From: Ophiura sarsii
Lineage: Eukaryota > Echinodermata > Ophiuroidea > Amphilepidida > Ophiuridae
Direction: 5' to 3'
NCBI GenBank assembly: GCA_035610835.1
Contig: CM069447.1
Location: 16,449,992-16,513,991, forward strand
DNA: 64,000 nucleotides
Shown: positions 43,960 to 53,682 of the stretch, piece by piece
Layout of the letters: each line of letters starts with the position of its first letter
Numbering within the stretch: the first letter of the stretch is position 1
Position numbers and translations under genes: made by a program
Notes under the pieces: model-generated
What the model was told of the DNA's origin: nothing
Databases searched by the model: none
The model's input: only the letters and a program-made list of their open reading frames with translations

Positions 43960-44810
43960 TGCTTGGTGTCATGGTTTTGTTTAAAAATATCACTCAATTG
44001 CACTCAGATTTCATTGCGATCAGTGGACCAAGGGTTCGAGTCCCGGAAAAGCAATTTATATGTGTCACCTAACAGTAATTATGTCTGTTTGGTTGTCATG
44101 ATTTTGTTTACTAATAGCACTCAAGCGCAATGGCCGTGTCGCTATAGACATTGATAGAGTTCTGGGTGATCATGGTGTCGAGTTCGAGTCCCGCTAACAG
44201 TGTTATAATGCCTGGTACTTATGCTTGTGTCTAACAATATCACTCAAACACTCAAAGGCTCAAACACAGTGGTCGTGTCGCTAAGGTTCTGTGCGATCAG
44301 GGGTACAGAGTTCGAATCAGGGCAAGCTCTGTTGCGATCGGGATACCGGGTTCGACTCGCAGACAGGCTGTTTTAAATGTGTCATTTGCGGTATATATTC
44401 TTCTTTGGTTGTCATGGTTTGACTTAATAACAGCACTCAATAAGCGTAATGGCCTTGTCGCTACATAGTTCGAGTCCCAAGTTCGAGTCCCAAGTTCGAG
44501 TCCCAAGTTCGAGTCCCAAGTTCGAGTCCTGGCCAGACTTTTCATATGTATCATCTCGTTAACATTGTCAATGGTATACTTATATGATTACTTATGGTTA
44601 TGTCTAACAATATCATTCAAGATTAGCGTATCGTTTGTTAAGAGTTCACTGAGGTTAGACAAGGTTCGAGTCCTGGACAGGCTAATTTCTATGACTCACC
44701 TGTCACTTGCTTGGTTGTTACAGTTTTGTGTTAATAACTGCCACACTCAATGACCGTGTCGTTTTGAACTTAACGGCACAACATACAGGGTTCGATTCCC
44801 GTTCGTGTAC
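43960..44810 (+). repeat. Array of decayed tRNA-like units with repeated B-box motifs
   Basis: Units of roughly 130-150 bases each carry 'gtcatggttttgttta', 'atcactcaa', an A-box-like 'aatggccgtgtcgcta' (near 44130, 44270, 44449 and 44748) and a B-box-like GGTTCGAGTCCCG, GTTCGATTCCCG or relative (44036, 44186, 44310, 44348, 44664 and 44790). The A-box text resembles class II (Leu/Ser) tRNAs (TGGCCGAGTGG). At 44468-44532 the 13-base 'gttcgagtcccaa' is itself repeated five times. No unit looks foldable as a full tRNA. Confidence 0.65.
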
Positions 44811-45340
44811 AAGCTCTGTGTTGCTAACTTTGCATACTTGTTTTGTCTAATAAATGTTATGGCACCCAAACGCAACAACGTTTTTGTATACTATCACACT
44901 CTAACGCAGCTGATCTGTACGTCGCTAGCTATGTTTCTATTATAGCCTAATGCTCGAATCATACTAGCCGGTCGCTGGTCGCAACAGGTCGCTTCACCAA
45001 TAATCGCTAGCTCGAAGTATTTCGGTGCGACCAGAAGTCGCCTCGAGCTACTATAATCGCCGGTAGTCGCATGCCTTTTCAGGTCTTTTTTTGGTCACGC
45101 AGACGACAAACTGGATTATGGCTGCTGATTGGTTATGCTAATTTCGAGGCAAAATAACCTCCCCCCATTGGTTGAAAAGGTCATTACGTCATGAGCGACC
45201 GATCTTTCGAGTTGAAATGAAGTCAACTGTCCGCGACTGGTCGTTTCCAGTCAAGCGATCTCTTGATCGATGTATCGGGGTGTTTTTTTATATGACATAA
45301 AACTCGTCATAGGAGCGATTTAATCGCAAAGCGACCTTAG

Positions 45341-46095
45341 TACACTCTCAGAATAAAAGGTTCAATTTAGAACCTAAAATGGTTCTAAACCTTGTCCTCT
45401 ATATGGAACCCTCACAGGTTCATTGGAAGAACCATTTCATTTAAGAACCCTATCGAGAGGTTCTGTAAAGAACCTAAAAAGGTTCCACGATTTTGTCCTC
45501 TATATAGAACCCTAAAGGTTCTTTAACATCTAAGAACCCCATCGAGAGGTTCTGTAAAGAACCTAAAAAGGTTCCACGATTTTGTCCTCTATATAGAACC
45601 CTAAAGGTTCTTTAACATCTAAGAACCCTATCGAGAGGTTCTGTAAAGAACCTAAAAAGGTTCCACGATTTTGTCCTCTATATAGAACCCTAAAGGTTCT
45701 TTAACATCTAAGAACCCTATCGAGAGGTTCTGTAAAGAACCTAAAAAGGTTCCACGATTTTGTCCTCTATATAGAACCCTAAAGGTTCTTTAACATCTAA
45801 GAACCCTATCGAGAGGTTCTTTAAAGAACCTAAAAAGGTTACTCAATTTTGTACTTTATAGAACCCTAAAGGTTCTTTTAATATATATAGGAACCCTCTT
45901 GGAAGGTTCTTTAAAGATACAAAAAAAAGGTTCCTCATTTGTTTTCCACACAGAACCCTCAAATGTTCAACATTAATTGATGAACCCTTTTGGGAGGTTG
46001 TTCAAAGAACTGATAAAGGTTACACCTAAGTTGGAATCTTGAGGGTTCTGAAATGTTGAAGAACCAGAAATTCATAGGTGAATGGTTCTTTGATG
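45341..46095. repeat. 89-base tandem array of GGTTC/GAACC palindromes
   Basis: The unit 'ggttccacgattttgtcctc...aagaaccctatcgagaggttctgtaaagaacctaaaaa' recurs with an 89-base period (45481, 45570, 45659, 45748, 45837), with more diverged units at both ends. The left edge TACACTCTCAGAATAAAAGG matches, inverted, the right edge of a related stretch at 62930-63126 (TTTTTTCTGAGAGTGTA), so the array probably fills a mobile element with those ends. Confidence 0.85.
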
Positions 46096-46179
46096 AACCT
46101 TCAACTGAACCCGTCGACCAGTGGAGATGTTGCTGTAAGCAAGTACACCTGGAAATAAATCAAATTGACCATCATATGA

Positions 46180-46714
46180 TTAAGAACTGCATTGAGTTTA
46201 ATTCGTCTAAAAGATAAAATTCAATAATGCACAATTCAATTCACAAATTTTAACAATAAATCTTAATTTAAGTACTACAAATATTCAGTAAGATCAGTAA
46301 TTGACCAATTCCTTATATCAAACAATTTAAACTTGAAATTCTCTTTAAGGCTGGTATTAAGGGGGGACTCAACAAACTTTTTGTTGAATTTATCGAGCAC
46401 TGTAACTTTTGAACTATTGATCAAGTACATATAAAAGTATACATTTTTTATATAAAAATGTATACCTTTATATGCATTTGATCAATAGTTCAAAAGTTAC
46501 AGTACTCGATAAATTCAACAAAAGGTTTGTTGAGTCCCCCCTTAAGAACTGCATTGAGTTTAATTTGTCTAAAAGATAAAATTCAATAATGCACAATTAG
46601 AAATTCGATTCACAAATGTTAACAATAAATCTTAATTTAAGTACTACACATATTCAGTAATTGACAAATTCCTTATATCAAACAATTTAAACTTGAAATT
46701 CTCTTTAAGGCTGG
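46180..46714. repeat. Direct duplication separated by a TTAA element
   Basis: 46180-46356 and 46542-46714 are direct copies ('ttaagaactgcattgagttt' to 'ttctctttaaggctggt'), a few percent diverged. Between them sits only the element 46361-46541. Each copy is bounded by TTAA. Confidence 0.85.
46361..46541. mobile_element. TTAA-flanked perfect-type palindrome, 181 bases
   Basis: GGGGGGACTCAACAAAC at the left and GTTTGTTGAGTCCCCCC at the right, TTAA at 46357-46360 and 46542-46545. Almost the whole element folds on itself ('gtaacttttgaactattgat' against 'atcaatagttcaaaagttac'). Confidence 0.9.
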
Positions 46715-47327
46715 TGTCAACCAAGGGAAAAGCAAAATTTCAAAAGCCTGTAAAAGAACTTCTTGTGTAAAGTGCACAAAAGTACATTGTATACATATTT
46801 AAAAAGGAACTGAGCCACAGATTCTATTTTGGCATCAAAATTGACCGAAAAATGGAATTTTCAAAAAAAGTGTAAAAAAGCTGAAATTTGGTAGAAATCA
46901 TCCTTAAATAGTTATCTAGGTAAGTTTTTTAATTTTTTTTGTCTATTTATATTGTTGAAATTTTGACCCAAAAAGTGCCAAAAATTGCAATTTTTGGATA
47001 AAAAACTAAATGTTGGCACTTTTCCGGGTCAAAATTTAAAAAATATGGATTTAGACAAAAAAAAGTTCCTAGATAACTATAATAATGAATCATTCTTTCA
47101 AATGTCAGCTTTTCTAAGCATAAAATAACTTCAGGAGTGTGACAAAACCATTTGTAAGCCAACAATGAACTTTTTTGCACTTTTTTGGAAATAACAAATT
47201 TGTGGTCAATTTTGATGCCAAAAATAGATTCTGTGCCTCAATTCCTTCCCAGATAGATATGTATACTTTTGTGCACTTTACATAAGTTATGTTTTTAGTT
47301 TTGCTTTTCCCTGGGTTGACACCAACC
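46709..47327. mobile_element. TTAA-flanked palindromic element, 619 bases
   Basis: GGCTGGTGTCAACC and GGTTGACACCAACC ends, TTAA at 46705-46708 and 47328-47331; subterminal 'agggaaaagcaaaa' is inverted at 47297-47311. The two halves are near reverse complements. The first bases of this element also end the upstream duplicate copy. Confidence 0.85.
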
Positions 47328-47723
47328 TTAAATTCAATTCACATGCAGTGCCAACAATAAAACCATCTATAAACAGCTCAAGGCTGGCCACCTGGCGTCA
47401 ATCCTAAAATCAACAGTACATGTATAATAGAGTGCATAACTGATACACTATGATTTTTCTTTTTAAATCTAATGTGGTAGGCCTACTCTTTTAAGGTGGT
47501 ACCATTGGATATAGATTTTCTTTATATTGAGATACTTGGCCAAGTCCTATCCTTATATTTCCTTTATGAGATACTGTAAAAGTCAACATTGCCATGAGAA
47601 GAAATTTCTGCAATTTTGGGGATTTTCCACATCAATGTGCAAGAATTTAATTTTGCAGTATCAACACTTGATGCCCTGTAGTTCACAATAAATGCACAAC
47701 ATCTGTTGGCATATTAATAGTAG

Positions 47724-48678
47724 CAGGCCCGTAACTAGGAGTCACAAAAGGGGGAGGCGAATTTAAAAAAAAGGGATAATATGGCGCGTTATCACTGGCC
47801 GTCGACGCAAGGGGAACCTTAAGGAGGCTGTCAAGTGTCAGCGACACCCTCCGTAAAACTGCAATAACTTCTTTAATATTCAAATACTCTCCATACAATT
47901 ATACATTTTTTTGAAGGGAAGGGTTCAATAAATCCATTTTTCAAATAAAATTTCACTGAAAATCATGATTTTTTATTTTTGCCCAAAAATGCCTTTTTTT
48001 GGGCCATTTTTTTCCCTGTCAACCTAACAAAATCATTTTTGGGTAAAAAATTCCAAAATGTCACAAAAAGCATCTTTATTAATGTATCTGGGAACCCTTT
48101 TTTTTTTTTACTTAAATTTTTTTAGTTTTGAAATTATTGACCAAAAAGTGCCAAAAATCACTTTTTTGAGATAACAAAATATCAAAATTCACTTTTTTGG
48201 CACTTTTTGGTCAATAATTTCAAAACTAAAAATGTTTAAGTCAAAAAAAAAAAGGGTTCCCAGATAATTGAATTTATATGCTTTTTGTAAAATTCTGGAA
48301 TTTTTTACCTAAAAATGACTTTGTAACTTGACGGAACCATTTTGACCCAAAAAAGGGCATTTTTGGGCAAAAATATGAAAAACTAAATTTTCAGTGAAAT
48401 TTGATACCAAAAATGGATTCTCTGACTCATTTCATTAAAAAAAGTGTATACTTTTATGTACAATATATAAATATATTAAAAGTTACAGTGCTTGAAAAAT
48501 TCATGCAACGACACTTATGTGCCCCTCAGTTGTAGAAAAAAATCGTTCAATTTTAGTCCAAAATTGCCATTTTCGGCTACAAAAGTTTTGAAACTTTATG
48601 TTAAAATGCTGAAAAAGGGGGCATTTTTAGGGGGTTGACGGAAAAGGGGGGGGCCTGCCCTCCTCGGTTACGGGCCTG
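47724..48678. mobile_element. hAT-like element with CAGGCCCGTAAC ends
   Basis: CAGGCCCGTAACTAGGAG and CCTCGGTTACGGGCCTG termini, flanked by AATAGTAG and AATAGCAG (8 bases, one mismatch; 47716-47723 and 48679-48686). A TTAA-type palindrome (47823 to about 48520) fills most of its interior, so the original element was probably under 300 bases. Confidence 0.8.
47823..48520. mobile_element. TTAA-type palindrome nested in the hAT-like element
   Basis: TTAA at 47819-47822, then GGAGGCTGTCAAGTGTC. The halves are inverted copies ('aaaaagtgccaaaaatcact', 'gttcccagataattg'). The right end is near 'gcaacgacacttatgtgccc' with TTAA lost. Confidence 0.6.
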
Positions 48679-48700
48679 AATAGCAGCAACTTCACTTTTA

Positions 48701-49019
48701 GGCCTAAAAAAATAAATGTTATGTTTGTCCAAATACGAGTCAAAAAAATTGGGTCGATCAATTTTTTAAAAAAAATGTTGCTATGAAAACGCACATAGAA
48801 CACTCAAAATGAAAAGTACACAAACTTGATATATCAAGCAAAGATGTTAATCTTAATGAAAGAACCCAAAATACATATTGCATCAGTTTTAAGATATTTT
48901 TACATTGACAATTGAGATTGATTATAACCCTGATTTTATTGAAAAATATAGAGTAAAAACCTTTTCACAATTTTTGTGTTGGTCGCGTTTGGACAAACAC
49001 AACAAACAAATGTTAGGCC
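48701..49019. mobile_element. GGCC-ended element, TTA target duplication
   Basis: TTA at 48698-48700 and 49020-49022; ends GGCCTAAAAAAATAAATGTT and TAACATTTG-type inverse. Subterminal 'tgtttgtccaaatacg' mirrors 'cgtttggacaaaca'. 319 bases, non-coding. Confidence 0.85.
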
Positions 49020-49369
49020 TTACCAACATAAGTCAAAGTTTTTATCATTACTAAATTTCAGCGATTGACACCTCGTTATTTAAAAAATGCAACAAAACCT
49101 GCGGCGAGTCGCAAGAACACTTTTAGAAATATGGTTCCATAAACTTGTCATGGACACAACTTTGAGCAATCTTTACAATGACATGTCATTTTAAAGCTTG
49201 TAATTTCAGCATTTTTAACATCAACAAAACAGAAAAAAATGTCTTGTGCGACTCACGGCTGGTTTGGTTTTAGTGGGTCAAATATAGATGAAAAACAGAC
49301 TAAACCTGTTTCAATCTAAACCTGTTTCAATCTAAATTTGTAAGGTTTTGGTGCAACATTTGGAAAAAT

Positions 49370-49523
49370 TTGTGGCGATTTGACATTTCACAGATCATCA
49401 AAGATTTGGTCCACCACATTTGATTCTCTTTCAGGACTGAGAAGGACATAACAATGCCTCCAGGGCATTAGTTTCCAGGGCATTAGTTTGCCCTTCACAA
49501 TCCTAAAAGTGAACCACATACAG
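49370..49523. repeat. Short dispersed repeat downstream of the transposase-like gene
   Basis: 'gatttgacatttcacagatc', 'acaatgcctccagggcatta' and 'cacaatcctaaaagtgaacc' match 56255-56385, with a related inverted piece at 14579-14660. It could be the end of a transposon, but no matching opposite end was found beyond the gene. Confidence 0.5.
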
Positions 49524-49795
49524 TCATGTAGTGTTTGGTGGAGATGCGCACAGCTCCTGGCCCTCTGAATAACAGATACCAGATTTTTAACAGACCTTTA
49601 TTTTTAAGGCAAGTGAGAGCAATCGCTCACGCATGCTCTCCTAACTGCTTCATCTGCAAGTGCTTAATATCACTGCCCCACATGGCAACAGATCCATGGA
49701 AGCCTACATGTATAATAAAGCTCTCCATGAGATTAACGGCAGAGCTTTGTAATGTCCCCTACTACTTAGTCCAATACAGTAAAATGCTTTCAGTC

Positions 49796-52324
49796 TCAGT
49801 ATGCTGTCAACTTGTAACGCATGGGAATGTAGTTCAAATCATTATCAGCATCATGGTAAATATCAAGTGCATGATGATCTTTCTCTTCACCAGGCAATAA
49901 TACAATCCAGTCATTTGTTTTTTTGACTCTATATGCATGCATGTGCTCCTCAAATTTGCCTGGAAATACTATACATCCACACAAATACCATATATTTCTG
50001 AAGCTGATCAAAAATTTGATTTGCATAAAAACTGGAATATCTTCAGCTTGTACAAACTTGAATACAAAACAATCTTCCACAAGATATTTTACACTATTTA
50101 TCTCTAGTTCATTGCATATCCACAGCTCATCCTTGTCGCTTAGGTACAAATTGCTTTCATGCCACTTGTTTCTTAAAGCCTGTTGTAATCTATCTGGTAG
50201 ACTTTGAATGTCTATTTGCTTGCTGCTATTTGCAATAGCTCTACCAAGTCCTGTTTTAGTACAATGCTCCCAGCACTGTTTTTGCTGATGCCTCTCTGCA
50301 AGAGTTCGAGCTATATTTATGAAATTACAGACAACATGAGCAAGTTTTTTGAAGTATTGGTGCTTTGCCTCAAATCTCATGCACCACAAAAGTATCAGAG
50401 GCCCAAACGTTAACATCAAGCGAGGATAATGGATAAGGTAGTGCACTTTACAAGGGATATTGTCGCGATAGGAGGCGAATAGTTCAAGAAATTCAGCAAT
50501 CACATTTGTCAGATATTCACCCCAAGATTTACGATATACTGGTGCCATCAAATAATCAGCCATTTCTCTGCATAAGAGGTAAAACTTCCAATCATCATCT
50601 CCAACAGGTACCTTGTTACCTATAATCATAGGCAGCAGACGGAAAAGACACCACTTCTCAGAGGCCTTGCCAGAGAGTCCATTCTTAAGCATTGACCTAG
50701 TGATGTTTGGTGGTTTATTTCTTTTGTCATTCTGTCCATATCTGAAGTTTAATATCCCAGAATTCACATCATCCAGGGAAAGTGGTACCTCATTATCATC
50801 TACTAATGCTTCGAGAACAATTTGAAGTACCATTGGAAATACGCCTTCTAAACAATCATGCATAATGTCAGGTGGTAGAGCTTCAGTCACATTGAATGAG
50901 TCTATAGCACTAAATGCACTCCTTCCGACAACACCATAAACAGATCGGTTGGAAGGATCCACTTCCACAGCATTAAGATGATACTCATGCACAGCTTTGT
51001 TACGAATTACACAACTATCCTCGGACAACTTGAATGCAATGTCTTCCTTTCTTGTCATACACACCCTACACATACATCCAGAGTTGAAATGTTTTTGAAA
51101 CCCGCCAATATCATGAGCAGACAAATTGTCTGCAGACAATGTTGATATGGTGCCTTTGAAATGTATTATTTTGCCTTGATACATAACATCCAGTCCAACA
51201 GTTTTGAAGACTTCAAGATCATGTAAAAGAGGGGCAAGTATGACTTTGTACGAGTATGTTTTGCCTCTGTCATTATTTGCCGGACTCTCTACATATGCAT
51301 AACGGACAAGCAAACATAAGTAGATATGTTCCAGTTTTGAGCGAAACTTGGGATGGATGTTCCCAATAACGAAGTATACAGCACTCAATTTGTGCTTTCC
51401 TCGCTTTGATCCTAGTGGGTTAACCACTTCAAATTCATCAATGTAAAACTGAAGTTGTAGTTTTACACAATTTAATTCTGTAGAATAAAAAGAGTGATTT
51501 TTGAAAATTTCTCCATCTCTGTAATCACACAAAACATCTGGATCATGGTTGTGCTCTCTTTCACGTTGAAGAATATGTGATACAATATCCTCATTACCTA
51601 GAATGAACTTTACTGTCTCCAGTATGGGAACATACTGCATACTCTGTTTTTTCTGGTTGGTATTTACACCAAGAGCAATTTCAATGGGTCTAATCATCCC
51701 AAGCTGCTCAGTGCAGTACTTTACAAGATTGTGTTCTGTTGCAACTTTACCATATGCTTGTGTGATCATATCAACCATAACATCACATTTTTCTTTGGCA
51801 GTAGCATTTTCATTTTCAGAACACTGGAATTTAAAAGACCTTTGAACAAATTCAGTTAAAATTTCTTGCATAGTACCACATATTTCACCTGTTACTACAG
51901 AAGGAATAACATGTTTCTCCCTCATTTTCAAGGAAAACATTGTCATTGCCCGTGTAAGGTTTCCAACAATGTTCTCTTCACTTATGTGATCCTCTTCATC
52001 ATCCTGTGAACTGTCATTATCACTGCCAAAATCAAAAATATGATGATCTTGCAATTGGTCAACTTCCACTAAGTCTTCTTGATCTATCGCTCCAGCATTA
52101 TCCCTGTCGACAGATTTCCAAACATTTGAGTGCTTTCTAGATAGATGCTTTTGAAAGGAGGCCACTTTTGAATACTCACTCTCACATTGATTAATGCCAC
52201 ATGTAAACCGAAATCCTGGTTCATGTTGGTGCGAAACAGCCAAATGCTGACAAAGCTTCTTAATAGTAAAAAAGTGTTTTTTGGCCGGTAATTTACACAG
52301 AGAACAACTGTATGGTAGCGGCAT
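49796..52324 (-). CDS. Transposase-derived C2H2 zinc-finger protein, intact 842 codons
   Basis: One unbroken frame from ATG at 52324 to TAG at 49796-49798, no introns. Two C2H2 motifs lie at residues 7-32 (CSLC...HLAVSH) and 42-65 (CGINQC...HLSRKH), followed by an acidic stretch (75-115). The large core resembles an RNase H-type transposase. Candidate catalytic acids are Asp296 (FYIDEFEVVNPLGS), Asp399 (LSADNLSAHDIGGF) and Glu652 (MRFEAKHQYFK). A zinc-binding CMCRVC is at 417-422 and ALPPDIMHDCLEGV at 482-495. The order D, DN, then GPLxxxWxMRFE is like Tnp2/CACTA-related (CMC) transposases, so the superfamily call is an inference. An acceptor-like 'tctccacatag' lies 26 bases 5' of the ATG, so a non-coding first exon is possible. 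No terminal repeats were found, so it may be a domesticated gene or a recent transposon copy. The role is unknown, and it is probably nuclear. Confidence 0.8.
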   Translation of the reverse strand: MPLPYSCSLCKLPAKKHFFTIKKLCQHLAVSHQHEPGFRFTCGINQCESEYSKVASFQKHLSRKHSNVWKSVDRDNAGAIDQEDLVEVDQLQDHHIFDFGSDNDSSQDDEEDHISEENIVGNLTRAMTMFSLKMREKHVIPSVVTGEICGTMQEILTEFVQRSFKFQCSENENATAKEKCDVMVDMITQAYGKVATEHNLVKYCTEQLGMIRPIEIALGVNTNQKKQSMQYVPILETVKFILGNEDIVSHILQREREHNHDPDVLCDYRDGEIFKNHSFYSTELNCVKLQLQFYIDEFEVVNPLGSKRGKHKLSAVYFVIGNIHPKFRSKLEHIYLCLLVRYAYVESPANNDRGKTYSYKVILAPLLHDLEVFKTVGLDVMYQGKIIHFKGTISTLSADNLSAHDIGGFQKHFNSGCMCRVCMTRKEDIAFKLSEDSCVIRNKAVHEYHLNAVEVDPSNRSVYGVVGRSAFSAIDSFNVTEALPPDIMHDCLEGVFPMVLQIVLEALVDDNEVPLSLDDVNSGILNFRYGQNDKRNKPPNITRSMLKNGLSGKASEKWCLFRLLPMIIGNKVPVGDDDWKFYLLCREMADYLMAPVYRKSWGEYLTNVIAEFLELFASYRDNIPCKVHYLIHYPRLMLTFGPLILLWCMRFEAKHQYFKKLAHVVCNFINIARTLAERHQQKQCWEHCTKTGLGRAIANSSKQIDIQSLPDRLQQALRNKWHESNLYLSDKDELWICNELEINSVKYLVEDCFVFKFVQAEDIPVFMQIKFLISFRNIWYLCGCIVFPGKFEEHMHAYRVKKTNDWIVLLPGEEKDHHALDIYHDADNDLNYIPMRYKLTAY

Positions 52325-52623
52325 GATGCAGATCCCTCAGTTTCAACCTATGTGGAGAGAAAAAGAATACAAAAATAACAATTAATCATGTTGCTGCAAA
52401 GCAAAAGAATAATATTTTTAACTACAGGTAATTACCATGCACTGAATGATTAACTCATAAGATTCAGTAGCTGGAAATTAGTAAGATCATGACTATTTCC
52501 AAGGGTTTTAAAGTATCTAGGGCCTACAATCCTGTTCCGTTATAAGAAGGAATCCAGACGCCTTATGACTGTTTTAATTTACTCAACATTATGTGGAAGC
52601 TGTCATCTTGACAGACATGTACA

Positions 52624-52800
52624 CAGCCCTCAAATTAAGAAATGAAAAGGGCTTGGCAATTTCAGGCAATTTGAAAGGGGCACAAGGCAATTATGTACTT
52701 TTCAATGGAGTAAAAACAGCCAGAAGTTGAGGGCATCAAGGCAACTAGGTGGGGCACCGACGGCAGTTGCCTTCGGTGCCTTCGGTTAATTTGAGGGCTG
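52624..52800. mobile_element. hAT-like MITE, 177 bases
   Basis: CAGCCCTCAAATTAA/TTAATTTGAGGGCTG ends with a perfect CATGTACA duplication (52616-52623 and 52801-52808). Same length as the inverted copy at 10562-10738. Confidence 0.9.
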
Positions 52801-52808
52801 CATGTACA

Positions 52809-53682
52809 TCAGAGGGTTGAGTTCTTGTACCTCCTGAATTATTCAGAGCACCTGGTAAATGCCAAGTGGTGCAACCTTCAAAGCTATGGCTAATTTTTCT
52901 GCTATCAGGTACTTTCATAGCATGTTGCATGGTGTGCTCAGATACAAATCTAAAATATATCACTCTTGTCAGCCTAAATAAATCCTTGAGTACAATAATT
53001 CAACCCTCAATGCGCAAACAGCAAGATGGTTGCCAGTCTGGATTCGTCTTACATTTTTTATTCTTTCAAACTTCAAATTGGATTGGGCATCATCTTCAAG
53101 ACACAAAATGTTGGGTGCCAAGAAACCAAGAAATTGTACAAAATAGGACACCCTCTCTGTATGGCATGTCCTATCATAAAGCAGCATTTTTTTCTAAAGA
53201 TACACAAGTAAAAACAATGGGCCTGGCTACACGGGAGCGCGGATCTACATTGATGTGACATTCCGGGAATCTATATTGTATTGTGATCCTGTGTTGCCAG
53301 CCACATTGTGACACACTTGGGGCACATCTTAGTTCCTATACTAGCATTTTGATACACAATTTTGACAAAACCGCATGCAACCTTTAATCAATGTTCATCA
53401 GGTTTTTGCAGTGTACATTCTGCAACCATGTACTTTATATCCTGGTAACACTAAATTTGAACATAGATTTCTTGTTGTGTTCATCTCTTTCTCTTTGGTT
53501 TGGTTCATCATAATAAAGCCCTATAGTGACACATATTCTGCACAGTTTTCTACATGTGTGCATCAGCTCTAGTTTTTTCTGTGGTTTAGTCTCACCATAT
53601 AATACAGGTTTGACAACCACACAACAAAATTATAGCTTTTATTCTCGGCAATTAATTTATAATAAAGCAACAAACTTACCTC
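52809..53682. other. Intergenic, no gene seen
   Basis: Lies between the 5' end of the transposase-like gene and the 3' end of the SAM gene. Open frames of up to 130 codons occur on both strands but have no family features or splice signals. It may hold the 3' UTR of the SAM gene and the promoter of the other. Confidence 0.4.

Noticed and set aside
49535..49900. Plus-strand 121-codon frame
   Set aside because: It overlaps the 3' end of the transposase-like gene on the other strand and has no family features.
52866..53258. Plus-strand 130-codon frame between the two minus-strand genes
   Set aside because: No domain, no splice-bounded shape, and overlapping frames of similar length occur on the other strand.
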